A stretch of 64,000 bases of DNA from Chitinophaga varians (GCF_012641275.1 NZ_JABAIA010000002.1:186001-250000), one strand, 5' to 3'. Counted from the first letter of the stretch, positions 8,966-18,544 are shown. Notes: generated from the sequence alone by a model not told the origin. Made by a program: numbers and translations.

Positions 8966-11692
8966 ATGAAACTGTCGTTACCCCCCATGTTGTGCATTTT
9001 GTGGCACCTCTGTTGCACTGTCTACATCCCGGAAGTTTCCGGGCAGGGAGTTGCCGGTTTTGTTGTAACGTTAAAAGATTCGCTGGCTGCCAATAAAGAT
9101 AGCCGCTTTCTGTATAATAATATTCGGATCACCAATAAGTACCATCAGGCACAGTCCTTTCAGTTATCGGTGACGGTCCCGGATGGCTGGCGGTTGATGG
9201 CCCCTGCGAAGTCATTGTCAAAGGTGCTGGACCCTGACCAGTCGGAAGTGGTGCCTGTAATTTTGATGCGGCAGCAGAATGCGCCGGCGCTCTGGAAACC
9301 CGTACAAGTGCAGGTTGATGCGAAAGCCTATCGGTTTTATATAAAAGCGGAACCCATCTGTGAGTTTTTGGTTACCCCTCTTACAAGTGTTATCCAATTA
9401 AAAGGTCAGGAAAAAGACTTTACAGTTACGCTCCGGGTCAGGAATACCGGTACCGTTCCCGGAGCTTACCTGGCCAATATCAGGAATCGCAACCTGGACA
9501 TTAACAGTACCGAAAAATTTAGGTTGAAGCCCGGCACAGATACCGTGTACTCTTTTTCCTACCATCTGAAGGACAAGGCGATGAACATGCTGAAAGCAGA
9601 GAAGCTGCAGATCAATGTGGAAGACACGGCAGGCATAAGCTACATGAATTACGCCATGCTCGAGCGCGTACAGCATGAACGAAAAGAAAAAGAGTCACCC
9701 TATATTACCTTTCCGTTCTGGATAGAAACAGGCGTTATGATATGGGGAAAGCAAGTTAGTTACTATGGTGGTATGCACGGTGAGATCCCCATTGGTGACA
9801 ACAAGCTTTCCTTTTTTTACCGCACCAAACAATATGGCCTCGGCAATAATCTGGAACAAAATGTGATGGGATTCAATTACCAGACAAAACACTGGGACCT
9901 CTACGCCGGGCATATGAGCGATATCAAATACTTTTTTACCTACGGCAATGGCGGTAAAATCACGTACAGGCCCAAACCCAATACGGAGTTTACCATCAGC
10001 GGCACCAAACACAGTGATGCGCTCACCTGGTTTACCAACGACAACCTGACGATGACCGCCAAATATCCGGTAGGGAAAGTCACCGTGCTACAGGGCATTG
10101 CAGGAGACGTAGACCATATACAGCGGCGACAGTCCTATCTTTTCAACAATGAACTACAGTTGATCAATACCCCCAAAGTGTTGTTAGCTGTAAACGCAGG
10201 GGTGGGCATGGACTTCTTCGCTAAAAAGATACCGGGCTTTCCTGACAAGCCAGGCATGGCATCGGGCTATAACTTCTCCTATCATGGAAAACGGATCGAT
10301 TTCAATAGCCTGGTGCAATATTACAACGATTATTTCCCCGGGCTGAACAAAGGGCTGACGTATCAATTCCATGATATTAACTGGAAGTTCGGCAACAACG
10401 CTGTGGGTGCTTTTTACCAGTACAATCACTCCGGCGTGAATACGCTCCGCGATACGATTTACAGCACAGACGCCTTTAAGTTCAACATCGCCAAATACGG
10501 CCTTAAGTACAGCCATGGTTTTATGAACGGTTCCTTCTCCCTCAGTGGTGGTTTGATGAAACAAAGCATAGTCGTAGGCAGTACCATGCCTGAATACATT
10601 TTCGGAGAGATGTACCTGAAGCGGCAGACCGGCAAAAAATTCAGTTTCTTCCTGAACTCCATCAGCGGGTATAATGGTTCATACGGAATCGATAAAAAAG
10701 CTGTTTTTCTCACTAATACGAACATGTCGCTGGCTTATAAGGTCTTTGGCGTAAAAGGTACGTTTATGCAACAACCCGTGTTTGATCAGACAACAGAAAA
10801 GAATTTTCTGCGATATGTGCAAACCATGCTGGCCGGCCCTTTTATGACGTTTACTTTGTTTAAGCGGGTAAAGACAAATGTTTACTATAATTTCTCCAAA
10901 TCGTTGTATGATAATCTGGTATATCATCAGGTAGGTGGCAATATTATGTACAGCAATCCAAAGAATGGACTGGACCTGAGCGCCTCTGCGATGATACCGC
11001 TGGAAAGCGGCAGCCTCGCCCCAAATGGCCTGGGTGAGAAATATATCAGCATATCAATGACTAAAAAATTTAATGTACCAATAATTTTCAGGAAAAAATA
11101 CTTCACCTTGAACCTTTTACCATTTTTTGATGTTAATGGTAACGGAACCAGAGATGCCGGAGAGCAGCTTATCCCTAATCTGCAGATCAATATCAACAGT
11201 ATTCCCTTTATCTCAGATGAAATAGGCTCTATCTCCTATCGAAATGTCACACCAGGTAAATACCAATTGGATTTTGGCGGCGCTAACAACGTCAAAGGCG
11301 TAATACCTGCTTCCGGTTTAACACAAACGGTTCCGGTGAACAAAGATCTGACTGTTCTGATTCCTTTTAAAAGGAGCCGGGTAATTACCGGGAAGATCAT
11401 GATCAGTTCCGACTCCCTGGCCAGGAGCAATTTCCCTCGCAGCAACATCAAAGTAATCGCAACAGATAGTACAGGCATGCTGTATAGCACCCTGACAGAC
11501 GACATGGGTAGTTATTTCCTGAACGTGCCTGCCGGCAAGTACGCCGTATCCTTGAATCCGGAGGCGTTCAGTGACAAAATAAGACCCAGGGTGATGTCCT
11601 ATTCAGTGGACGTGGCTACCCGTCTGGAAGCAACGGCAGATTTTGAGATAGTTGACAAAAGCAGGGTAGTAAGGTTTTTTAAGAAAAAGTAA
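8966..11692 (+). CDS. Usher-like outer membrane beta-barrel protein
   Basis: The start chosen is the ATG at 8966 (MKLSLPPMLCILWHLCC...), which gives a compact signal peptide and leaves the repeat tract outside the gene; an in-frame ATG at 8927 is possible. About 908 residues. Residues about 20-230 form beta domains like those of NEW3/PapD type (ITNKYHQAQSFQLSVTVPDGW). About 230-700 are alternating strands typical of a large barrel (FWIETGVMIWGK, SLAYKVFGVKGTF). At about 721 comes FDVNGNGTRDAGE, the entry motif of SdrD-B-like domains, and from about 806 a carboxypeptidase-regulatory-like domain (ITGKIMIS...MGSYFLNVPAGKY). Barrel plus C-terminal beta-sandwich domains recalls fimbrial ushers. 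The pilin-like gene upstream and the chaperone-like gene downstream support this, but family membership is an inference. Confidence 0.6.
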   Translation: MKLSLPPMLCILWHLCCTVYIPEVSGQGVAGFVVTLKDSLAANKDSRFLYNNIRITNKYHQAQSFQLSVTVPDGWRLMAPAKSLSKVLDPDQSEVVPVILMRQQNAPALWKPVQVQVDAKAYRFYIKAEPICEFLVTPLTSVIQLKGQEKDFTVTLRVRNTGTVPGAYLANIRNRNLDINSTEKFRLKPGTDTVYSFSYHLKDKAMNMLKAEKLQINVEDTAGISYMNYAMLERVQHERKEKESPYITFPFWIETGVMIWGKQVSYYGGMHGEIPIGDNKLSFFYRTKQYGLGNNLEQNVMGFNYQTKHWDLYAGHMSDIKYFFTYGNGGKITYRPKPNTEFTISGTKHSDALTWFTNDNLTMTAKYPVGKVTVLQGIAGDVDHIQRRQSYLFNNELQLINTPKVLLAVNAGVGMDFFAKKIPGFPDKPGMASGYNFSYHGKRIDFNSLVQYYNDYFPGLNKGLTYQFHDINWKFGNNAVGAFYQYNHSGVNTLRDTIYSTDAFKFNIAKYGLKYSHGFMNGSFSLSGGLMKQSIVVGSTMPEYIFGEMYLKRQTGKKFSFFLNSISGYNGSYGIDKKAVFLTNTNMSLAYKVFGVKGTFMQQPVFDQTTEKNFLRYVQTMLAGPFMTFTLFKRVKTNVYYNFSKSLYDNLVYHQVGGNIMYSNPKNGLDLSASAMIPLESGSLAPNGLGEKYISISMTKKFNVPIIFRKKYFTLNLLPFFDVNGNGTRDAGEQLIPNLQININSIPFISDEIGSISYRNVTPGKYQLDFGGANNVKGVIPASGLTQTVPVNKDLTVLIPFKRSRVITGKIMISSDSLARSNFPRSNIKVIATDSTGMLYSTLTDDMGSYFLNVPAGKYAVSLNPEAFSDKIRPRVMSYSVDVATRLEATADFEIVDKSRVVRFFKKK

Positions 11693-11915
11693 AGAGACCT
11701 CGAATATCTAAATACCATGATCATGAAAAATATGAGATCTATTTGTTTAAGTATGCACCCCAAATCGTGATAGCTTTATCCTGATGATAACCCCGAAAGA
11801 AAACACCGTCTCTTTCAAGAAAATTTAACCATATCCCGTTTAATTGCAGGACCGTTCCCCCAAAAAAACGTGTTAGTATGTATGTCATTGTCATGTCCTA
11901 ATTAATTGCTGAAAG

Positions 11916-12653
11916 ATGAAAAAGGTAATGTTTATTGAAGAGGAAGCGGATTGTAAACACTCATTAACCCCGGCTATGCATTCTTTTAACCCTGTTACCA
12001 CTGTAGACGAACTGCTGAAAGCGCAGGTCGACGACGGCAACGTAATCAGTATTAAAAAGAAACGAATTATTTATGCAGAAGGCAAAACCGCGGCATCCAT
12101 TTTCTACATCCTCAAAGGAAAAGTAAAAACCAGTAAATGGAATGAAGACGGAAAAGAGCTCATCACCGGCCTTTACCATGAAGGCGACTTTATCGGGTTC
12201 AATGCCCTGCTCGATAGCGGCAGGTACCGCGAAACAGCCGAAGTAATTGAAGATGCTGAACTCGTCATTATTTCCCGTACCGACCTGGAACTTCATTTCG
12301 AATACAACAGCAGCTTTCTGCGCAAGTTCCTGGACATACTCGCCGCCAATATCGCGGAGAAACAGGAACAGATGCTCCGGATGGCATACAGCCCGCTCCG
12401 CAAGAAAGTGGCAGAAGCGCTGCTGATCACCTGCAAAAAATACAATCCTACCAATCAGGGCGAGTTCAGTATGAATATCAGCCGCTGTAACCTGGCCGCA
12501 CTGGCCGGTGTGGCGAAAGAATCCCTGATCAGGACATTGAGTGATCTGCGTGATGAAAACATCATCCGGATAAAAGACGGAAAAATTATTATAACAGATA
12601 TCAGAAAACTGGAACACCTGATTTATTGCTCAGACGGAAAACCGAACATATAA
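11916..12653 (+). CDS. Crp/Fnr-family transcriptional regulator
   Basis: This 245-residue protein has a cyclic-nucleotide-binding-type beta roll at about 45-150 (IIYAEGKTAASIFYILKGKVK, HEGDFIGFNALL) and a winged helix at about 170-238 (MNISRCNLAALAGVAKESLIRTLSDLRDENII). No Cys cluster for an Fe-S centre is seen. An N-terminal extension of about 40 residues precedes the roll. It sits between the usher-like and chaperone-like genes on the same strand, 27 bp before the latter, so it may regulate that module. Confidence 0.9.
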   Translation: MKKVMFIEEEADCKHSLTPAMHSFNPVTTVDELLKAQVDDGNVISIKKKRIIYAEGKTAASIFYILKGKVKTSKWNEDGKELITGLYHEGDFIGFNALLDSGRYRETAEVIEDAELVIISRTDLELHFEYNSSFLRKFLDILAANIAEKQEQMLRMAYSPLRKKVAEALLITCKKYNPTNQGEFSMNISRCNLAALAGVAKESLIRTLSDLRDENIIRIKDGKIIITDIRKLEHLIYCSDGKPNI

Positions 12654-12680
12654 CCCAATATCATCAAATTCTACCGTGCT

Positions 12681-13595
12681 ATGAAACAGTTGATGCTATT
12701 ATTATTCCTGTCGTTCAGCGTTCTATTTATAAAGGCCCAGGATACTACCGGTAAAAAAAGTATGATCGTAAGGCCGGCAATTGATACCAGTAAAACAAGA
12801 ATGACGGCCGGGTCGCCATTCGCTTTGAAAAGCCCGGCAAAACCGGCAGATACCACCAAAAGAGGGCTGACCATAAAACCCTCAACGATAGACTTTAAGC
12901 TGAATAACGGACAAACAGGTACTGCCCATGTGTATATCGTCAACCACCTGAACAAGAAGAAACAGTTTACGCTGTATCTCAGTGACTGGATCAGGGACTC
13001 GCTCGGCGTACATGTGTACACCGCGCCCGGCAGCACCGAACGATCCTGCGCCCGCTGGATAAAACTGGACAGGACATTTGTGGAGGTTGACACAGGACAA
13101 ACGGCTGATATCCCGATTAAAATGATGGTGCCGGATTCATCTGCCGTCACCGGTGAAATGAAATGGACCATGCTTTTTCTCGAAACAACAGAAGAACAGA
13201 TCGTAGAATCGCCCACCGGGCTGAAAACCAACGTGACAAATAAAGTCAGGGTAGGGGTACACCTTTATCAGACACCCCCGTCCCTTACCTATAAAGATGT
13301 GAAAATACTCTCCTTTGACCACGCCGATACCAGCGCCCGGATATGTCACATCACGTGTCAGAATACGGGGACGGTGCAACTGGAATGCACCGGCTATCTG
13401 GAACTATCTAATATCGCCACCGGCGATAAAACGAAGATCGATGTACCCATGTTCCCGCTGTTCCCGGAACAGAGACGTGTGGTGGAATTTGTAATACCCG
13501 ACAAAGTACCCAAAGGAAAATACTCACTCATAGGAGTGATCGACGCAGGAACAGACGTACCTATGGAAGCTGCACAGGAAATGATAGATATCTGA
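12681..13595 (+). CDS. PapD-like periplasmic chaperone-type protein
   Basis: The 304-residue protein starts with a signal peptide (MKQLMLLLFLSFSVLFIKAQ). After a Thr/Lys-rich linker come two Ig-like domains, at about 65-175 and 185-300. The first opens GLTIKPSTIDFKLNNGQ and continues with NHLNKKKQFTLYLSDW, a layout shared with pilus chaperones and the DUF916-type proteins paired with WxL surface proteins. The second has CHITCQNTGTVQLECTGYLEL and ends with KGKYSLIGVIDAG. The conserved Arg/Lys of the classical PapD cleft cannot be assigned by eye. Its neighbours suggest it guides the secreted subunit to the outer membrane. A strong terminator follows. Confidence 0.6.
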   Translation: MKQLMLLLFLSFSVLFIKAQDTTGKKSMIVRPAIDTSKTRMTAGSPFALKSPAKPADTTKRGLTIKPSTIDFKLNNGQTGTAHVYIVNHLNKKKQFTLYLSDWIRDSLGVHVYTAPGSTERSCARWIKLDRTFVEVDTGQTADIPIKMMVPDSSAVTGEMKWTMLFLETTEEQIVESPTGLKTNVTNKVRVGVHLYQTPPSLTYKDVKILSFDHADTSARICHITCQNTGTVQLECTGYLELSNIATGDKTKIDVPMFPLFPEQRRVVEFVIPDKVPKGKYSLIGVIDAGTDVPMEAAQEMIDI

Positions 13596-13618
13596 ACTGT
13601 ATCCACTTAGAATCTGAT

Positions 13619-13652
13619 CCGGCACTATTCTTAGTGCCGGAAAATTTTTTTT
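13619..13652 (+). terminator. Rho-independent terminator
   Basis: CCGGCACT (13619-13626) and AGTGCCGG (13633-13640) form a perfect stem with a 6-base loop followed by AAAATTTTTTTT. It closes the chaperone-like gene. Confidence 0.85.
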
Positions 13653-13712
13653 GAGAAAACTGTAACGAAAGTTTATCTGCTGCAACTAATACTGTAAATA
13701 AACTTTTTAACA

Positions 13713-14573
13713 ATGATACAGTTGCTCAAAAAACTCTCCTTCGCCATTGCCACTATATGTACCGTTACTACTACGTCCTTTGCCAACACATTACCGCAGC
13801 CCACAGCGAAAACAGTCCTGTGGAAAATATCCGGCAACGGACTGGATAAACCTTCCTATCTGTTTGGTACTTTTCATATGCTCTGTAAAGATGACCTCAT
13901 CATCAGCGACAAAGCTAAAAAAGCCTTTGCAGGCACCAGCCAGCTGGTAATAGAAACCAACATTTTTGATCCTGCGGAAATAAAGCTGGCGCAAAAAGAA
14001 GTCATGTCCGATGTTCCCCAAAGCCAGCGGTTGTCCAAGGAAAAATATGCGTTCGTGGATTCCGTGCTCCGCGCCAGAATAGGTGTGCCTTTACAGCGGT
14101 TTGACAGTCTCCGCCTGAGCGCGCTGGTAGGCGTACTGGCACAACTGGGCTTCACCTGCCCGCAGCCCGTCAGCCAGGAAGCAGCGCTTTATCAATATGC
14201 GCAACAGCAACAAATGAAGTTCGCCACGCTGGAAACAATAAAAGAGCAGGTGGACTACATGAACAAAGGATTTTCTGACGCCTACTTTTTTAAATTCCTC
14301 CAGGGCATCGACTCCCTGAAGCATGTAACTACGCGCATGGTCAACGCCTATAAGACGGAAGACATAGATGTCATACAGCAGGAAATGAACGACGCGGACA
14401 TGAGCTACTGGCTGCTGACACGCCGTAATGCAAACTGGGCTGTTAAAATGCCCGCCATGATGCAGGCCAACAGCTGTTTTTTCGCAGTTGGTTCCGGCCA
14501 CCTCGCCGGAGAAAATGGTATCATTCAACTGCTGAAAGCCAAAGGTTATACGGTGACCCCTGTTTTAAACTGA
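13713..14573 (+). CDS. TraB/GumN-family protein
   Basis: The 286-residue protein has a signal peptide (cleavage probably after SFA in TTTSFANTLP). LWKISGNGLDKPSYLFGTFHMLC at the start and FFAVGSGHLAGENGIIQLLKAKGY at the end are the two hallmark segments of the TraB/PrgY/GumN fold, with the paired GTFH and GxGHL motifs thought to bind metal in putative metalloproteases. The middle is helical. It is flanked by terminators on both sides, so it is a single-gene transcript. Its substrate is unknown. Confidence 0.88.
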   Translation: MIQLLKKLSFAIATICTVTTTSFANTLPQPTAKTVLWKISGNGLDKPSYLFGTFHMLCKDDLIISDKAKKAFAGTSQLVIETNIFDPAEIKLAQKEVMSDVPQSQRLSKEKYAFVDSVLRARIGVPLQRFDSLRLSALVGVLAQLGFTCPQPVSQEAALYQYAQQQQMKFATLETIKEQVDYMNKGFSDAYFFKFLQGIDSLKHVTTRMVNAYKTEDIDVIQQEMNDADMSYWLLTRRNANWAVKMPAMMQANSCFFAVGSGHLAGENGIIQLLKAKGYTVTPVLN

Positions 14574-14615
14574 TTGGACCAGACAAAAAAACTAAAGCAT
14601 CCCTGATAACGAATA

Positions 14616-14648
14616 AAAAGAGCCGGGAACATCTGCCCGGCATTTTTA
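14616..14648 (+). terminator. Rho-independent terminator
   Basis: GCCGGG (14622-14627) and CCCGGC (14636-14641), flanked by A and T runs, sit downstream of the TraB/GumN gene. Confidence 0.75.
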
Positions 14649-14705
14649 TAAGCGGTTATTAAAATCCATGCCCCTTATGTATTTTGCGGACTTTGACCGT
14701 ACTGT

Positions 14706-16886
14706 ATGCATAAATTTATCTTGTTGGTGCTGGCCAGTTTACCCACCTGCGTAACTGCCCAAAAAAAAGACTCAACCATTAAAGAACTGAAAGCAATCTC
14801 CATTGTGTCTAAAAAGAAAACGGTGGAGTTTAAAGATGGCAAAGTAGTGTATAATGTCAGTAACAGCGTAAACGCCATGGGCAGTAATGCGCTGGAGCTG
14901 TTGAAACGCTCTCCCGGTGTGATGGTGGACCCAACCAATAATATTTCACTCAACGGGAAATCAGGTGTTACGGTGTATATCGATGGTAAGCCCAGTTACA
15001 TGCAGGGCGATGCCCTGGCTGCATTATTGAAATCATTGCAGTCTGCTAATATTTACAGCATAGAACTGTTGCCTAATCCATCCAGTAAATATGACGCTGC
15101 CGGCAGCGGCGGCATCATCAATATCCGCCTGAAAAAAAATACCGCCTCAGGGCTTAACGGCGATGTCGCTGCCGGTATACATTTCGGGCAAACACCCAAA
15201 ACAGAAGGAGCGCTGAACCTGAACTACCGTACCGGTAAATTTAATCTGTATGGTAACTATAACCACTACTTCGGATATCATAATATGGAATATGATTTCT
15301 ATCGTATACAGGAAGGGGAGATCATCGATAACCGTACCCGCGATGTGGATATGCGCAACCCTGTCAACTTCAAACTGGGAGCCGATTATAATATCAACAG
15401 CCGGCATACCGTAGGAGTGATGATGAACGCCAACCTGTACTTCGGCCCGGGGATGACCAACACCACCACCTACCTTTCGGATGCGGCCACAGGGCAGTTG
15501 ACGTCTATGCTGAAAGCTACCAATGACTACTATTCGCAGAAACAAAACTGGAAAAACTACAACGTCAACTATCAATACAAGGATACCAGCGGCCGGTTGT
15601 TCACCACAGACCTTGACTATGGCTACTACCGGGCCCGTATCAAAAATATCCTGTACAACCATTTCCTGAAAGCCGACAGTGTGACCGAAACCGATCAGTA
15701 TACGCTGCGTACTTTTAATAACAGCGATATCAACATCTATGGCATCAAAGCCGATTATGAACAACCGGTACAACGCGGCAAAATTTACGCAGGCGTCAAA
15801 GCCAATGCCGTGGCCAGTGACAACCGGGTGCAGATCTTTGATGTAAAAGACAGAAAGGACTACCTGAACGAATCAAAAAGCAATACTTTCCGCTACGATG
15901 AAAAGGTATATGCAGCATATGCCATGGCCGACCAACAGTGGGGGAAATGGAAACTGCAGGCAGGTCTGCGCCTGGAACAAACTGTAGCAGACGGCGTGTT
16001 GCATGCCAAAAGCCTGGCTACCGGTAAAGATACTTCGCAGCAGGTGAACAACCGTTACCTGGACTTTTTCCCGTCTATGCAGTTGTCCTTCCGTCCGTCG
16101 GAGCTGCATCACTTTTCATTGCTGTACAACCGTAAGATAGACCGGCCTACCTATACGGACCTGAACCCTTTTTCCTACCAGCTGGATGAACTTTCCTCCT
16201 GGCAGGGGAACGCCTTTCTGCGGCCGCAGTACTCCAACAGTGTTACTGTAGGATATAACGCCACCGGCATTTTGTCGGCCTCGTTAACGTATACCCATCG
16301 CCGTGATATGTTTGTGCCGGTATCGGATAGCATCAACGGAAACAAAATGGTGATGACGCCAAAGAATGTGGGATCGCAGCACCTGTTGGCGCTGAACTTG
16401 TCCTCCAGCGTGTCGCCGCTGCTATGGTGGAGCATCTCCGCCAATGTGAACGCGTTCTATAAACAGAACCTTATCACCTTCGATGAACGCAGGCATGCCC
16501 GATTAAGCGTTAATACCGTGCAACTGAATGTGCAGCAGGTATTTGATCTTGATAAGAAAACGCAGGCGGAAATCAGCGGTAATTATCAGTCGCCTGATAT
16601 CTATGGCGGTTTCCAGCGAAGCAAACATAACTGGCAGCTGAATGTTGGCGTGCAACGTAAAGTGTTGAAAGACCAGGGAACCGTACGGATCGGTATCAAC
16701 GACCTCTTTCAGACGGCCCGCTGGTATGGCGTCCGGGATTTTGACGGGCTGTACTACCGCAACAAAGGGTATGAAGATTCCCGTCAGCTGAGGATTGGCT
16801 TCAGCTACCGTTTTGGTAACGTGAAGCTGGCCAGGGCAAGGGAACGGAGCTCCGGGCTGGAAAGTGAATCCAGGAGGGTTAAATAA
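14706..16886 (+). CDS. TonB-dependent-receptor-like outer membrane beta-barrel protein
   Basis: The 726-residue protein has a signal peptide ending near CVTAQ. A plug-like domain spans about 30-140, with VVYNVSNSVNAMG, LELLKRSPGVMVD, VYIDGKPSYMQGD and the plug end YDAAGSGGIINIRLKK. The rest is a barrel with family strands such as FPSMQLSFRP, YNRKIDRPTYTDLNPF and the aromatic-rich C-terminus RQLRIGFSYRFG. This fits the outer-membrane barrel family 3 type of Bacteroidota, which lacks the N-terminal carboxypeptidase-like domain here. No TonB box was identified. The ligand is unknown. Confidence 0.85.
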   Translation: MHKFILLVLASLPTCVTAQKKDSTIKELKAISIVSKKKTVEFKDGKVVYNVSNSVNAMGSNALELLKRSPGVMVDPTNNISLNGKSGVTVYIDGKPSYMQGDALAALLKSLQSANIYSIELLPNPSSKYDAAGSGGIINIRLKKNTASGLNGDVAAGIHFGQTPKTEGALNLNYRTGKFNLYGNYNHYFGYHNMEYDFYRIQEGEIIDNRTRDVDMRNPVNFKLGADYNINSRHTVGVMMNANLYFGPGMTNTTTYLSDAATGQLTSMLKATNDYYSQKQNWKNYNVNYQYKDTSGRLFTTDLDYGYYRARIKNILYNHFLKADSVTETDQYTLRTFNNSDINIYGIKADYEQPVQRGKIYAGVKANAVASDNRVQIFDVKDRKDYLNESKSNTFRYDEKVYAAYAMADQQWGKWKLQAGLRLEQTVADGVLHAKSLATGKDTSQQVNNRYLDFFPSMQLSFRPSELHHFSLLYNRKIDRPTYTDLNPFSYQLDELSSWQGNAFLRPQYSNSVTVGYNATGILSASLTYTHRRDMFVPVSDSINGNKMVMTPKNVGSQHLLALNLSSSVSPLLWWSISANVNAFYKQNLITFDERRHARLSVNTVQLNVQQVFDLDKKTQAEISGNYQSPDIYGGFQRSKHNWQLNVGVQRKVLKDQGTVRIGINDLFQTARWYGVRDFDGLYYRNKGYEDSRQLRIGFSYRFGNVKLARARERSSGLESESRRVK

Positions 16887-16930
16887 TGCGGAGATGTCTT
16901 AATTTAGCAGTCTAAATAAAAAAAAAGTAC

Positions 16931-17668
16931 ATGAAATACCTGATGTTTGTTGCCGCCGTTTTAGGGTGTTTACGCCTCTCTGCGCAGGAAGATGTGCCGG
17001 CGGAGTGGAAAACGCCGAGCAAGTCCAGCGAAGCCTATGCCGCCTACCGGAGAAAATTAACCGTACCTCCCTATGGACTGGCAAAGGTAAAAGCACTGAT
17101 CGAAAAAATCCCTTATCAGGAGGACGACAGCTCCCCGATGAGCAATAAAGATTACATGGCCCTGTCTTTACGGGAAAAGTTCACTTACCATATGATCCAT
17201 GCGGAGATCAACGCGCAGAACTGCGATGTGCGCCCGCCCATCCAGGACGAAGAAAAAAAAATATTCGGCCAGATGGCAGACGGTTCCGAAGAAAGCGTAT
17301 GGAGCGACCGGCAAAGCAAATTCATGATCAGCAACCGCGATTCCGTGATGGCGCTGATCAGGGAGTCCACTGACCGCAGCAAGAGAATGGGCGCCAATTA
17401 CAAAATGGCGATTGTAGAGATCAACGGGCGGGAGATGATTCCTTATATCATTGAAGTGTACAACAGGGATAAAAAAGACCGTGACCTGCTGACGCTGCTG
17501 ATGCTGTTGATGAAGAACAATGAATATAAAGAATTCATGGCTTCCCAGTCTTACCGTAAACTGTACGGAGAGAAAGCCGACTATCAGTCTTATATCGATT
17601 TCAACAAAGGCAACGAAGACCTGATCATCAAAAGAGCCACTGATTACTACAATACGATCCGTAAATGA
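16931..17668 (+). CDS. Exported protein of unknown function, coupled to FGE-like gene
   Basis: A 245-residue protein with a signal peptide (MKYLMFVAAVLGCLRLSAQ). The mature part is helical and charged. It has one Cys near NAQNCDVRPP, and nothing recognised. Its stop overlaps the start of the next gene (ATGA at 17665-17668), so the two are translationally coupled and probably act together. It might be a substrate or partner of the FGE-like protein; there is no CxPxR sulfatase motif, so it is not a standard FGE substrate. Confidence 0.7.
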   Translation: MKYLMFVAAVLGCLRLSAQEDVPAEWKTPSKSSEAYAAYRRKLTVPPYGLAKVKALIEKIPYQEDDSSPMSNKDYMALSLREKFTYHMIHAEINAQNCDVRPPIQDEEKKIFGQMADGSEESVWSDRQSKFMISNRDSVMALIRESTDRSKRMGANYKMAIVEINGREMIPYIIEVYNRDKKDRDLLTLLMLLMKNNEYKEFMASQSYRKLYGEKADYQSYIDFNKGNEDLIIKRATDYYNTIRK

Positions 17669-18504
17669 GCGGCTTTTTAACATATTGCCTGCAACGATTT
17701 ACCCCGGTCCTGCTGATGCTGGCCGGGGTAAATGCTGTTAATGGCCAGTCGTCGCGCCTGGTGCATGTACCTGCCGGAGACTACACCCTTGGCAGAAAAG
17801 GCTATATCAACAATCCGCTGCGTACCGTACATACCAATGGCTTCGATATCGCAGCTACGGAACTGACCAATGCCGAATTTGAAAAGTTCGTGCAGGCTAC
17901 CGGTTATGTCACCGATGCAGAGCGGAATAAAAACGCGCTGGTATTTAGTCCGGGGCTGCGTGAGTTTCGCTGGCTGGAAGACACCACAGCCTGCTGGCGT
18001 TATCCCAACGGCGTTACCCGTGGCGGCATCGAAAATAAAATGAATCACCCGGTAACGACTATCAGCTATCGCGATGCTGTTGCTTATTGTAAATGGGCCG
18101 GCGTCAGGCTGCCCACCCTCGATGAATGGGAAATCGCTTCCCGCGCCGGCGCTACCACCACCTACTTCTGGGGCGATGATATGATGCCGCTTTCCACCTA
18201 TGCCAACGTGTGGCATGGCCGCGACCACCTCCAGGCCGACAGTACCGACGGATATATGTACACTGCGCCGGTAGGCAGCTTTAAACCGAATGCATGGGGC
18301 CTGTACGACATGTACGGCAACGTTTTTGAATACTGTGAAGGCCGGCTGCCGACGGACAAACCCGATAGCCGTTCCGTGCATGCCCGTGGCGGTTCCTGGT
18401 GGTGCAGCAAAAATTCCTGTGCTTTTTTTAATTCTGTGGATATCGGTAGGGTAAAAAGAGGGGCATCGTTTAGTAACCTGGGGTTTAGGGTGGTGAGGAA
18501 GTAA
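17665..18504 (+). CDS. Formylglycine-generating-enzyme/SUMF1-family protein, exported
   Basis: The 279-residue protein has a hydrophobic N-terminus that looks like a signal peptide (VLLMLAGVNAVNGQ). The FGE-sulfatase fold follows: VPAGDYTLG, the ATELTNAEFEKFV strand/helix, MNHPVTTISYRDAVAYCKWAGVRLPTLDEWE, FWGDD, GLYDMYGNVFEYC and GGSWWCSKNSC. Cys247 and Cys252 occupy the spacing of the two copper-binding catalytic cysteines of human FGE (336/341), a pair lacking in many EgtB/PvdO/GldK-type relatives. That favours real oxidase activity, though no sulfatase gene is in the window. It is coupled to the gene before it. Confidence 0.85.
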   Translation: MSGFLTYCLQRFTPVLLMLAGVNAVNGQSSRLVHVPAGDYTLGRKGYINNPLRTVHTNGFDIAATELTNAEFEKFVQATGYVTDAERNKNALVFSPGLREFRWLEDTTACWRYPNGVTRGGIENKMNHPVTTISYRDAVAYCKWAGVRLPTLDEWEIASRAGATTTYFWGDDMMPLSTYANVWHGRDHLQADSTDGYMYTAPVGSFKPNAWGLYDMYGNVFEYCEGRLPTDKPDSRSVHARGGSWWCSKNSCAFFNSVDIGRVKRGASFSNLGFRVVRK

Positions 18505-18530
18505 ATACTTTACATTTTTTGTAAAGTATT
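18504..18530. promoter_or_regulatory. Perfect inverted repeat before the antitoxin-like gene (candidate operator)
   Basis: AATACTTTACA (18504-18514) and TGTAAAGTATT (18520-18530) are a perfect 11-bp inverted repeat with a T5 spacer. It lies 14 bp before the ATG at 18545, next to a TATCTTTA box (18534-18541) close to the TAnnTTTG consensus. Overlap with the previous stop codon also allows a terminator role, but the downstream HTH gene makes an autoregulatory operator likely. Confidence 0.5.
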
Positions 18531-18544
18531 TTGTATCTTTAGTA

